Assembly (NCBI GenBank): GCA_005792545.1
Contig: SXRM01000052.1
Span: 1 to 39,290 of the forward strand
DNA length: 39,290 nucleotides
Reading direction: 5' to 3'
Source of the DNA: Pseudomonadota bacterium
Lineage (GTDB): Bacteria > Myxococcota_A > UBA9042
A program made the position numbers and the translations under genes. Shown here piece by piece: positions 16,784 to 25,080 of the stretch. Under the pieces are notes generated by a model, which saw only the letters and a program-made list of their open reading frames with translations, ran no database searches and had not been told where the DNA came from. Each line of letters starts with the position of its first letter. Within the stretch, counting starts at the first letter, position 1.

Positions 16784-17845
16784 ATGAAAACTTGCAGTTT
16801 CATTACGTTATTCGCCATAACCGCTGGCGTCGCCGCGTGCTTGCCGCGGTACGAAGACGCTCCGCTCACGGTCACCGGCGAAGCGCCGGTCGGCTGGAGT
16901 CCACCTGCCGGCTCCGTGCTGGGTGGCGCCGACGGCGGTGCGAGCGGCGACGCGGGCGCAGCGGCAGGCACGCCCAGTAAGTGCGCAGGCACGGTCCCTG
17001 ATCTGGCAACGGCAGCGAAAAACAGGTCGTATCCGTGCAGTATCACCAACTTGGACCTGACTACGTCGACAGCCGGCCAGAGCCTTGGCTATGCCGCGCT
17101 CGTCACAACGGTCTACAACCTCAGAATCTCGAACGCCACACAAATGGCTTCGCTGAAGCAGATCAAACAGATTGGTAATTTCAACGCCGAGAATTTCAAT
17201 GACGCGACCCTGTATCTCGCCGATCACGTAGTCATCACCGAAGCGATTGCGATTTACGGAAAGCTGCAGAATATCACTGGATTCCTAGGCGTCAGCCAAC
17301 TGACCAGCCAGCTTGTCATTGCCAACAGCCCGAACCTGACCAAGATTTCCGGGTTCACCAATCTCGTCAAGGTGGGCGCCATCGAAATCCGCGGCGTGCC
17401 CAAGCTGGTGTCGCTGGCGGCTTTTTCCAAGCTGAATCAAATTCAGTCGTCCACGATGTCCGACGTCCAGTCTGGTAGCGTCGCGTTGCCGGTCTTGCCC
17501 GCTACCACCATCAATCACGTCAGCATCCAAAATTTCGGCGGCATTTCGCAGCTCAACCTGTTCTACAATGCCACCCAAATCAGCTTCATGACCTTTCAGC
17601 AGATGCCGAATCTGGCGCGCGTCGACATTCCGAAGCTGGCGACGGTCTCCGGGTTCACGCTCATTGACATCGGCAAGATGGTCAATCTGGACAGTTTTGG
17701 CCCATCGGTTCAGGTCTATGGCGGCCTTACGGTCTGCGGAACGCCGATGACCGGCGCCACCTTGGAGGCGTGGCGCAAGGCCCACGCGACGAACCTGCAA
17801 TTTAGCAAGTGCCCCAATGGCTGCACCGGCGGTGAGTGCCCCTAG
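16784..17845 (+). CDS. Lipoprotein with receptor-L/leucine-rich-like repeats
   Basis: This 353-residue protein has a lipoprotein signal (MKTCSFITLFAITAGVAAC, Cys19) and a Gly/Ala/Asp linker to about residue 65. The remainder shows repeating strand-turn units of 20-30 residues (LYLADHVVITEAIAIYGKLQ, QLVIANSPNLTKISGF, AIEIRGVPKLVSLAAF, FMTFQQMPNLARVDIPKL), resembling the beta-helical receptor L domain. Cysteines flank the repeat domain (SKCAG, YPCSI; VCGTP, KCPNGC). This architecture suits a surface ligand-binding protein. The region is somewhat richer in A and T than its neighbours. Only 3 bp separate it from the PlsX-like gene, so they are probably in one transcript. Confidence 0.75.
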   Translation: MKTCSFITLFAITAGVAACLPRYEDAPLTVTGEAPVGWSPPAGSVLGGADGGASGDAGAAAGTPSKCAGTVPDLATAAKNRSYPCSITNLDLTTSTAGQSLGYAALVTTVYNLRISNATQMASLKQIKQIGNFNAENFNDATLYLADHVVITEAIAIYGKLQNITGFLGVSQLTSQLVIANSPNLTKISGFTNLVKVGAIEIRGVPKLVSLAAFSKLNQIQSSTMSDVQSGSVALPVLPATTINHVSIQNFGGISQLNLFYNATQISFMTFQQMPNLARVDIPKLATVSGFTLIDIGKMVNLDSFGPSVQVYGGLTVCGTPMTGATLEAWRKAHATNLQFSKCPNGCTGGECP

Positions 17846-17848
17846 CCG

Positions 17849-18895
17849 ATGCCCAGTGACCGAAAAACAACAGTAGTCTTCGATACCTACGGCGGAAGTG
17901 GCGGGCCGGGCGAGATCGTGCGCGCGGCCGCGCGGCTGTCGCGGCAGGGCGTGGCTCAGGTGGCGCTGGTCGGCGACGTCGCGATTCTGCAAGACCAACT
18001 GGGACTGTTGCCCTATGACCCCATGACCTTGCGGCTGGTGCCTGCGCCGGTGGCCTATCCGCGCCGGCCGGGTGACACGCTGGCGCAGGCCGAGGCCGCC
18101 GAACTCGCGCTGCCCATCGCCATGGAGATGCTGGCCGAAGGCGAGGCCGATGCCTTGGTGACCGCGAGTCCGCCCGAACTGGTGCGCGAGCTCGCAGGGC
18201 GCCATTTGCAGCGATTGCCGGGCTGCGCGGCGTTGGCGGCGGCGGCGGTCGTGCCCACCATGCCGCGGTCGGGTCAAGACGAGCCGCTGGGCCTGCTGCT
18301 CGACGTGTCGGGCCGGCGCACCATCGACGCCGAGTCCTTGGTGCAGTTCGCGGTGCTGGGTGCGACCTACGCACGGGTGGTGACCAAGACGCCGCAGCCG
18401 TCGGTGGCACTGCTGTCGACCGGGCAGGGTGCCCAGGATGGCCCACCAGAGGTTGTTTTGGCCCACGAGCGGCTCAAGTCGCTGAATAGCGTGCGCTTTG
18501 TCGGCAATGTTCGGGCCACTGATCTGTCGCGCGGCTTTGCCGACGTGGTGGTGACCGATGGCCTGGTCGGCCACAACGTGCTTGGGCTACTGGAAGGCCT
18601 GACGGAGATGACGGTCGAGGCTGCCCGCTACGCCTGGAAGACCAAGGTGACGTGGCGACTCGGTTTGCGGCTGCTGGCCCAGGGCGTCGGGATGCTGCGA
18701 AAAGTGAGCGAATTCACGGCCTATGGCGGGGCTCCCCTGCTGGGACTCGACCATCTGGTGCTGGTCGCCAACCCGGATTCGAAGGAAGCCGCCTTTGCCA
18801 ACGCCATCAAGCTGGCTGCGCGCTGCCGTGCGGCTGACTTGCAGACCCAACTTGCCCAGGCCATGGCGCCGTTTGCAGCTGGAGGCCGACCGTGA
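17849..18895 (+). CDS. PlsX-like phosphate acyltransferase, divergent
   Basis: This 348-residue protein has the usual PlsX length and landmarks. The N-terminal VVFDTYGGSGGP stands where PlsX has a VDAMGGD motif, followed by QVALVGD. Near the C-terminus are FADVVVTDGLVGHNVL and YGGAPLLGLD, both PlsX signatures. PlsX makes acyl-phosphate from acyl-ACP to start phospholipid synthesis. The replacement of the Met and final Asp of the N-terminal motif, and the absence of fabH, fabD, acpP or rpmF next to it, suggest a paralogue with altered substrate; this is inference. The TGA overlaps the next gene's GTG by 4 bp (GTGA), so the pair is probably coupled. Confidence 0.78.
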   Translation: MPSDRKTTVVFDTYGGSGGPGEIVRAAARLSRQGVAQVALVGDVAILQDQLGLLPYDPMTLRLVPAPVAYPRRPGDTLAQAEAAELALPIAMEMLAEGEADALVTASPPELVRELAGRHLQRLPGCAALAAAAVVPTMPRSGQDEPLGLLLDVSGRRTIDAESLVQFAVLGATYARVVTKTPQPSVALLSTGQGAQDGPPEVVLAHERLKSLNSVRFVGNVRATDLSRGFADVVVTDGLVGHNVLGLLEGLTEMTVEAARYAWKTKVTWRLGLRLLAQGVGMLRKVSEFTAYGGAPLLGLDHLVLVANPDSKEAAFANAIKLAARCRAADLQTQLAQAMAPFAAGGRP

Positions 18896-19980
18896 GCGAG
18901 GCGCCGCCGCCAGAGGTGGTGTACCGTTGGGATCTCGACAAGACCTACCTGGCCACCGACTTCTCGACTGCGCGGGGGCTGCTGCGAGCCGCCGTCGAGA
19001 GCGCACAGCGCCGCCGCACCATCCCCGGCATGCGCTCGCTGCTGAGCGCGCTGTGGCACGGTCGCGACGCCCGGCTGGTGGTGGTGTCGGGCAGTCCGAC
19101 TTGGCTGCGGCGGCGAATCCTGTCGATGTTCTCGATGCACGGCATTCGCTGCGATCGGCTGGTGCTCAAGGATTTTGGCGGGGCCGTGCGCAAGGGTCGG
19201 TTTCGCTCGATCTCGGCACAGGTGCCGTACAAGTTGCGTGCCCACCTGGATACGCGGCTGTGGCTGGCGGCACGCAAGGAAGACGTGCCGGAGATCTGCT
19301 TTGGCGACGACGCCGAGGTCGACGCGCTCATCTATTGCCTGTACGCCGACGTGTGTGCCCGGCGCGTCGACGCGGCCCGTTTGGCTCGGATCCTGGACCT
19401 TTCCGGTGCGTACCCCGACGAGATTGCGACGATCTTGGAGCGATTGAGCCAGGTCGCGGCACACGATCCAGTGCGGCGGGTCTTTATCCACCTGGAGGGC
19501 AACTCGCCGCCGGCCCGTTTTGGCGCCTACCGCGGCCGGGTGACGCCGACCTTTAACGCACTACAAATTGCCCTGCATCTGGCGACTGAGGGCCTCGCCG
19601 ACGATCGCGTGCTGTCTGCCGTGGCCGAGGAACTGGTGCGCGAACATCAGGTTGGCGCCGAAGGTCTGGCCGGTACAATCGAAGACGCGCTGCGCCGCGG
19701 CTTGTGCACGATCGCGCTGGCCCAGTCGGTGGTGAGCGAGTTGTTGCCGCGCACGGCGGCCTATGACGCTGGGTTTTCGCCGACTTTCGCGCAGCGAGTC
19801 GCCAACCGACTGCCCGCCGCTGCCGCAGCGCCGCTTGCAGCGGCAGAACCGGCTCCGTTGGCGTACGAGACCTTGTTCGAGGCCGAGAAGGCCTTTGCGA
19901 AAGCACGCAAGCTTGCGCTGCAAACTGCTGGTAAGATACCGGGCCTCGCCGAGTTCTTGGGCGAGACGGATCGCCAGTAG
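18892..19980 (+). CDS. APP1-like HAD phosphatase (DUF2183-type)
   Basis: This 362-residue soluble protein has HAD-fold motifs. Motif I is WDLDKTYL (Asp14, Asp16), motif II VVVSGSPTWLRR, and the acidic motif FGDDAEVDALIY. The order DLDKT, SGSP, then KDF and a GDD region resembles the catalytic domain of APP1-type phosphatidate phosphatases (DUF2183), which dephosphorylate phosphatidic acid to diacylglycerol. The C-terminal 150 residues are helical and Ala-rich. It overlaps the PlsX-like gene by 4 bp; phospholipid or acyl-phosphate turnover would link them. The substrate is inferred from family resemblance. GTG is the start. Confidence 0.72.
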   Translation: MSEAPPPEVVYRWDLDKTYLATDFSTARGLLRAAVESAQRRRTIPGMRSLLSALWHGRDARLVVVSGSPTWLRRRILSMFSMHGIRCDRLVLKDFGGAVRKGRFRSISAQVPYKLRAHLDTRLWLAARKEDVPEICFGDDAEVDALIYCLYADVCARRVDAARLARILDLSGAYPDEIATILERLSQVAAHDPVRRVFIHLEGNSPPARFGAYRGRVTPTFNALQIALHLATEGLADDRVLSAVAEELVREHQVGAEGLAGTIEDALRRGLCTIALAQSVVSELLPRTAAYDAGFSPTFAQRVANRLPAAAAAPLAAAEPAPLAYETLFEAEKAFAKARKLALQTAGKIPGLAEFLGETDRQ

Positions 19981-19984
19981 TGCC

Positions 19985-22900
19985 ATGAACCTACAAACTA
20001 TTATTCGGCCGGGGCAGATCGCAGCGCTGCTGGTGGTTGCCCATGTTTGCGCGTGCAGTGAGCCGGTCGCCCCGAACTCGACCGGCGCCGATGCCCAGGC
20101 GGACTTGACCGCGCCCGTGTTTGGTGACGGCTTCGTGCCCGACACCAAGAAGGACGCCGCGGCAGCCAAAGATGGTGCTGACGCCGCCACTGGGGACGCC
20201 GGCCTCGATAGCGACACCGCCGCGCTTGCCGATGCCGAGCCCGACATCGGCTCGCTGCCCGACAGCGAACCGGCGCCCGACGCTGGCACGGACGACACCG
20301 CGACGCCACAAGAAGACGCGGACACCTTTAGCGGCGGGTCAGAGACCAACGAGGAAAAGGACACGGCCGGGGCCGACGCCGCCAAGCCTTGCGCGACCGA
20401 CCCCGACTGCGACGACGGCAGCGCCTGCACCACCGACACCTGCACCGCCGACGGCTGCGCCTACCAGGCCAAGAACTGCGACGACGGCCTGCCGTGCACC
20501 GCCGACGGCTGCGACAAGAACACTGGCAATTGCAAGCACAAGACCCTGGCCGAAACCTGTGCCATCGACGGCGCCTGCTACGCCGCGGCGGAGGCTCAAG
20601 CCGCCAACCCCTGCAAAGCCTGCGACCCCAGCACCAGTCAAAGCGCGTGGAGCGACGTCTCCGGCGTGGCCTGTGACGACGGCAACACATGCACGGGCAA
20701 AGACCAGTGCAACGCCGGCACCTGCGTGGGCGAGGCCAAGCCTGGCTGCTGCAAGGCCGATGCCGACTGCGCCGGCACCGACGTCTGCTCCACCGCCACT
20801 TGCGACGTCGCGAGCGGCAGTTGCGTGACCAAGCCCAAGGCCAGCTGCTGCACCGATGGCGCGTGTTGTGATCTGGCGACCAACACCGCCAAAGCGGCCG
20901 GGGCGGCGTGCGGCGCCGCAGTGCTCGCCACGGAGTGGCAATGCGCCGGCCAGGACGTGCAGAATCGCAGTGCTTCAGCAGGTTGCACAGGCGGCGGACC
21001 GGCGGCTTGCTCTACAGCGGCCGCGGACTACGTGTGGTCGCCCTGGTCCACCGTCAAGACCTGCGGCGTCAACGAGAAGTGCCAGGCCAGCGGCACTTCG
21101 GCGGCCAACTGCGTGGTCGTGACCCCGGTTGAGTGCGCGAGCAACGCCGACTGCGACGACAAGAACCCGTGCACCGACGGCGTTTGCAACGCCGGCAAGT
21201 GCGCTCACCTCGCCAAAAAGTGCACGGCGACCACCAGTTGCCAGGTGCCGTTTTGCGACAGCAAGACCGGACAATGCGTCGCCAAGTGGCTGGCGGGCAC
21301 CTGCGAGATCGGCGGCAACTGCATGGTCAGCGGCGTCAAGAACCCGGCGGACGCCTGCATGAGCTGCCAGCCCACCGTCGCGCAAGACAAGTGGACACCT
21401 CTACCCAACTGTACCTGTGCCGGCGGCGCCTGTTGCAACAATGGCGTGGTCAAGCCCGTCAGCACCGCGTGCGACACCAAGACGCTGGCCACCGAGTACG
21501 GCTGCGCCCCGGACGGCAAGACCCAGCGCAAGCGCATCGCCTTTGCGGGTTGCACCGGCGGCACCGCGATTTGCAGCGGCGCCAGCACTTACTACGCCTG
21601 GCAGCCTTGGACCGACATCGGCGCTTGTCAGGACAATGAGGTGTGCGACGCGACTGACAAGACCAAAGTGCCGTTGTGCAAGGCCACCGATCCGGTGTGC
21701 AGTCAGCTGGATCCCTATGAACTGGACGGCACTTCGCTCGCCAAGGGCCACGACCTCGGCACCTTTGGCGACGCCACCGCCAGCAAGACCGTGACGCCGC
21801 CGCTGTTGATGGGCAGCCCGGGCGATGTCGATGTGGTCAAGTGGACCGTGACCGACGACACCAACAACTTTGCGCCGCAGTTGGGACTTACCTGGTCCAG
21901 CGCCCAAAACGTCAAGGTGTGCGTGTACACAGCCTGCAACGCCGGCGCTGGCGGCAAAGACTGCCAGACCCTGGTCTGCCCGACCGGCAGCCAGAATGCC
22001 GCCAGCGCGACCGTCAGCGCCGCCAAGGTCAACGGCTGCTGCATGTCGGGCACCAAAGGCGCGATTTCGCTGTCGCCCAAGCCCAGCACCGGCACCAGCG
22101 GCACGTTTGTCGGCTACCTTGAGGTGACCAACGGCACGCCGGCCTGCACCCAAGTTGCGGCCAGCTTGACCTTTGGCACCCCAACCGCGACCGTGTGCAA
22201 GGCCGGCACGGACACCTGCTGCGAAGCCAACGGCACCTACTCGCCCAAAGGCAAAGCGTGTGGCACCCTGACCGTCGCCAGCGAATACAAGTGCGACAGC
22301 GACCTGCCCGGCGGCAAGGTGCTGGTGCGCAAGGCGACTAGCGGCTGCACCGGCAGTTCGACGCTCTGTTCGGCCTCGTCGGCCAACTACGCTTGGGGCG
22401 ACTGGACCACCTACAAGGCCTGCCTGGCGAGCGAGATGTGCTCGGTGACCTCGGTCTCCAGCCCAGGCACCTGCAAGGCGGCAACGCAGTGCGTCGCAGG
22501 CTCGCAGTGTTGCTCGGCGCTGGGCACGTTTGCGCCGACTGGCACTTTGTGCGGCAAGGGTGCGACCACGGAGTACCAGTGCAGCGGCAGCAACATCCAG
22601 GTCCGCAAGAACTTCTCGACTTGCGCCGGCACCAGCACCGGCTGCTTTGGTACCTCGGCGTTCAGCACCTGGACCACGGTTTCGGCCTGCCCGGTTGGCC
22701 AGACCTGCACGGCCGGCAGCACCAAAGCGACGCCGCCGACCTGCAAAGAGCCTGCGCCCGACCTATGCAAGCAGACCGACAAATGGGAGGCCACAGAAAC
22801 CACTTCGGCCAGCCTCGACCTCGGCGTGTTCTCGGACAGCGGCAGTGCCGTGTTCATCGATCCGTCGGTTCTTTTGCAGAGCCCCACCGATAAGGACTAC

Positions 22901-23761
22901 CTCAAGTACAGCATCACCGATGACACCAACTTGTACGACCCTCAGGTTTATGTCACCTGGACAGCGCTCAAGCCCGTCAAAGTGTGCGCGTACTACCGTT
23001 GTAGCAGTGGACCGAACGGTACCGACTGCTTGGATGTGTCCTGCCCGTTTGGTTCGGACGCCTACCAAAACACGGCGGTTAGCGGCGCCAAGGTCAACGG
23101 CTGCTGCAAGACCGCGGCGAGCGGTACGCTCAGCTACTTTCCCGACGCCACCGGCATGGACGAGACCGGCACGGTCTTCCTGAACCTGACCAACGCCGAC
23201 ACCAGTTGCCAGTCGGTCAGCGTCAAGATCGGCTTTGGCGCGACCACCGTAACGAAGTGCAGCCCGGGCAACACCTGCTGCACCAACAAGGGCACCTACG
23301 CGGCCAGCGGCACGGCGTGCGGCACCTCGACCAAAGCACAGTACCGCTGCACGACGGTCGCCGGCGTCAACCAGGCGCAAAAGCAGACCTCAGTCGGGTC
23401 GTGCGCAGGCACCTCGACCACCTGCAACACCACGGCCACCAACTGGGGACCTTGGGCTCTGGAGACACCTTGCGTCGGGCCAGAGTTCTGCGCCGTGGGC
23501 CTGCCGACCAGCACCGCCGTCTGCGTTGCCGGCAAACCAGGATCGTGCGCCGGTTCGTGCGGCAAGCAGAGCAAAGACGGCTGCTACTGCGATTCGTCGT
23601 GTCTGACGCTTGGCGACTGCTGCAAGGACTTCGCCAGCACCTGTAGCGGCACCTGCGACGGCGCTTGCGGGGGCATCGGCAAGGTCGGTGGCTGCATGTG
23701 CGACGCGGCCTGCGCCACCATCGGCGACTGCTGCCTGGACAAGACCTCAAAGTGCCCGTAA
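19985..23761 (+). CDS. Giant Cys-rich repeat lipoprotein with C-terminal SMB-like domains
   Basis: This 1258-residue protein has a lipoprotein signal (IAALLVVAHVCAC, Cys22 or Cys24) and an acidic Ala/Asp/Pro linker to about residue 130. Short CDDGxxCTxDxC modules follow. Five related units of about 60 residues (about 305-367, 491-555, 755-819, 852-909, 1109-1170) share AC...EYxC, GCTG or CAGTST and a Trp-containing segment. Two copies of a 140-residue beta domain lie at about 590-730 and 945-1084, both with DLGxF, TDDTN, KVC and AKVNGCC. Two somatomedin-B-like domains close the protein (1188-1220 and 1224-1257). It is a likely long disulfide-stabilised surface rod. Start ATG 19985 is 4 bp after the phosphatase stop; the upstream open frame is a shadow. 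Confidence 0.8.
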   Translation: MNLQTIIRPGQIAALLVVAHVCACSEPVAPNSTGADAQADLTAPVFGDGFVPDTKKDAAAAKDGADAATGDAGLDSDTAALADAEPDIGSLPDSEPAPDAGTDDTATPQEDADTFSGGSETNEEKDTAGADAAKPCATDPDCDDGSACTTDTCTADGCAYQAKNCDDGLPCTADGCDKNTGNCKHKTLAETCAIDGACYAAAEAQAANPCKACDPSTSQSAWSDVSGVACDDGNTCTGKDQCNAGTCVGEAKPGCCKADADCAGTDVCSTATCDVASGSCVTKPKASCCTDGACCDLATNTAKAAGAACGAAVLATEWQCAGQDVQNRSASAGCTGGGPAACSTAAADYVWSPWSTVKTCGVNEKCQASGTSAANCVVVTPVECASNADCDDKNPCTDGVCNAGKCAHLAKKCTATTSCQVPFCDSKTGQCVAKWLAGTCEIGGNCMVSGVKNPADACMSCQPTVAQDKWTPLPNCTCAGGACCNNGVVKPVSTACDTKTLATEYGCAPDGKTQRKRIAFAGCTGGTAICSGASTYYAWQPWTDIGACQDNEVCDATDKTKVPLCKATDPVCSQLDPYELDGTSLAKGHDLGTFGDATASKTVTPPLLMGSPGDVDVVKWTVTDDTNNFAPQLGLTWSSAQNVKVCVYTACNAGAGGKDCQTLVCPTGSQNAASATVSAAKVNGCCMSGTKGAISLSPKPSTGTSGTFVGYLEVTNGTPACTQVAASLTFGTPTATVCKAGTDTCCEANGTYSPKGKACGTLTVASEYKCDSDLPGGKVLVRKATSGCTGSSTLCSASSANYAWGDWTTYKACLASEMCSVTSVSSPGTCKAATQCVAGSQCCSALGTFAPTGTLCGKGATTEYQCSGSNIQVRKNFSTCAGTSTGCFGTSAFSTWTTVSACPVGQTCTAGSTKATPPTCKEPAPDLCKQTDKWEATETTSASLDLGVFSDSGSAVFIDPSVLLQSPTDKDYLKYSITDDTNLYDPQVYVTWTALKPVKVCAYYRCSSGPNGTDCLDVSCPFGSDAYQNTAVSGAKVNGCCKTAASGTLSYFPDATGMDETGTVFLNLTNADTSCQSVSVKIGFGATTVTKCSPGNTCCTNKGTYAASGTACGTSTKAQYRCTTVAGVNQAQKQTSVGSCAGTSTTCNTTATNWGPWALETPCVGPEFCAVGLPTSTAVCVAGKPGSCAGSCGKQSKDGCYCDSSCLTLGDCCKDFASTCSGTCDGACGGIGKVGGCMCDAACATIGDCCLDKTSKCP

Positions 23762-23797
23762 CGTCGCGCGCCTTGGCCCGTCTGGCCGGGAGAAACC

Positions 23798-24724
23798 ATG
23801 CGCCGCGCGATCTGGATTGCCACAGCCCTTACCATGGGTTGCGCCGACAGCGCCCCGGACGAGGATGCCAACACCGCTGCCTGTAACGCCTTGGGCGCGG
23901 CCTGGTGCAAAGCCATGGCCACCTGCGCGCCGTACCTCGTCAACAGCCAGTACGGCGACCTCGCCAACTGCGGAAAACGCCAGGCCGCCGTCTGCATGGC
24001 CCGCGTCACCGCCCCGGACACCGGCTTGACGTTAGCGTCCGTGAACAGCTGCGCCGCTGCGATTCCGGGGTCGCTTGAGTGCGAGTTCTACACCATCATC
24101 GACGCGGTCACCGCCTGCCAACCCAAAGCCGGTAAGCGCAAGAACGCCCAGCCGTGCGGCGACCACAGCCAGTGCCAGGGCGGGCTGTGCGGCGGCCTCG
24201 ACGCCGGCATGTGCGGCCAGTGCCAGTCGCGCATCAAGGTCGGCCAGGCCTGCGCGGTCACGGCCGAGTGCGAGTTCGGGCTGTCGTGCGTCGCCACCCA
24301 GACAGTCAAGGTCTGCACCCAGCGCGTTCCGGTCGGCGGTACCTGCGACAAGACCCACGTCTGCCTTGCGCCTGCGGTTTGCATCGCGGGCACCTGCGTC
24401 GCCCCTGCCGGCCTGGGCAAGGCCTGCGACACCACCGCCAAAAACTGCGACGCCGGGGCAGGGCACTATTGCCATGACCAGAAAGCTGTCTGCGCCGCCT
24501 ATACCGTCGCCAAAGAGGGCGAGCCGTGCGGCTACTTTGACGGCGATCGCACGGCTTGCGCCTATGGCCTGACCTGCAAACTGGCGGGCGGTGGCAAAGG
24601 CACTTGCGAGAAGCTCGCCGACGACGGCGGCGGCTGCAGCGTCGGGCAGGCGGTCGCCTGTCGCGCGGGGCTGGTCTGCAACGCTGGGGTCTGCGGGGTG
24701 TCAAAACCGGCCTTGTGCCAGTAG
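23798..24724 (+). CDS. Cys-rich lipoprotein, Dickkopf/EGF-like modules
   Basis: This 308-residue protein has a lipoprotein signal (IWIATALTMGC, Cys15). The N-terminal part (about 28-110) is a helical Cys-containing region (CNALGAAWCKAMATCAPYL, FYTIIDAVTAC). The rest is a chain of short Cys modules (CGDHSQCQGGLCGG, CAVTAECEFGLSC, CDKTHVCLAPAVC, CRAGLVCNAGVC), a layout frequent in myxobacterial surface lipoproteins. It follows the giant repeat protein by 36 bp, with GGGAGA before the ATG, and is probably cotranscribed. The TAG stop is followed after one base by repeat copy E. Function is unknown. Confidence 0.76.
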   Translation: MRRAIWIATALTMGCADSAPDEDANTAACNALGAAWCKAMATCAPYLVNSQYGDLANCGKRQAAVCMARVTAPDTGLTLASVNSCAAAIPGSLECEFYTIIDAVTACQPKAGKRKNAQPCGDHSQCQGGLCGGLDAGMCGQCQSRIKVGQACAVTAECEFGLSCVATQTVKVCTQRVPVGGTCDKTHVCLAPAVCIAGTCVAPAGLGKACDTTAKNCDAGAGHYCHDQKAVCAAYTVAKEGEPCGYFDGDRTACAYGLTCKLAGGGKGTCEKLADDGGGCSVGQAVACRAGLVCNAGVCGVSKPALCQ

Positions 24725-24725
24725 G

Positions 24726-24786
24726 CATGTACCCCCCTTTGTTCAGACCCATGAAATTACGGCAGAGTCCGGGGCGGTCTTGATCA
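24726..24786 (+). repeat. Interspersed repeat, copy E (C-tract variant)
   Basis: This 61-bp copy shares TTTGTTCAGA, ATGAAATT and a terminal GATCA with the other copies, but has CATGTACCCCCC where they have CATGGAGGGGGGC. It begins one base after the TAG stop of the lipoprotein gene. Confidence 0.6.
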
Positions 24787-24883
24787 TCGCTGACGCTGAG
24801 CGACGCTGAGTCCAGGCTTGGGCGCACAGGCCCCACCGCTGCCGCGCGCGCTTGCGATGTCCTTGGCCGGACAGCCCAACCGG

Positions 24884-24896
24884 GGCTAGACTAGCC
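24884..24896. promoter_or_regulatory. Short perfect dyad GGCTAG-A-CTAGCC
   Basis: Six-base arms are separated by one base. It contains two CTAG tetramers, which are rare in most bacterial genomes. It could be a protein-binding site, but no use is shown. Confidence 0.25.
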
Positions 24897-24983
24897 GGCG
24901 ACGGTTCGCGTTCCCGCTGCCGTTAGGGCCTGTAAGAAATCTACTCGATTTTCTTCCGGCGCCCATTGCTTGCCCAGTGGGTC

Positions 24984-25001
24984 GCAAACTCGCGACTTTG
25001 C
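24984..25001. promoter_or_regulatory. 18-bp imperfect palindrome, candidate operator
   Basis: GCAAACTCGCGACTTTGC is an 18-bp dyad with one mismatched pair, 80-97 bp upstream of the 978-residue protein's start. Its size and position fit a repressor or activator operator; this is inference. Confidence 0.35.
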
Positions 25002-25080
25002 AAGCCGACTCGTCGCTCCGCCGTTTGCCGAAGTTGACTGAGTTATTGATTTACGGGCTCTTATTGCCGCCGAGGTCGCG

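Larger units (their letters stand above)
24725..25080. other. Intergenic region before the AAA+ module
   Basis: This 356-bp gap holds repeat copy E at its left end, a tandem GACGCTGAGC duplication near 24792, two dyads (24884-24896 and 24984-25001) and an A/T-rich stretch before the next ATG. TTGACT at 25034-25039 could be a -35 element, but no good -10 follows at 17 bp. No gene is seen. Confidence 0.55.
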
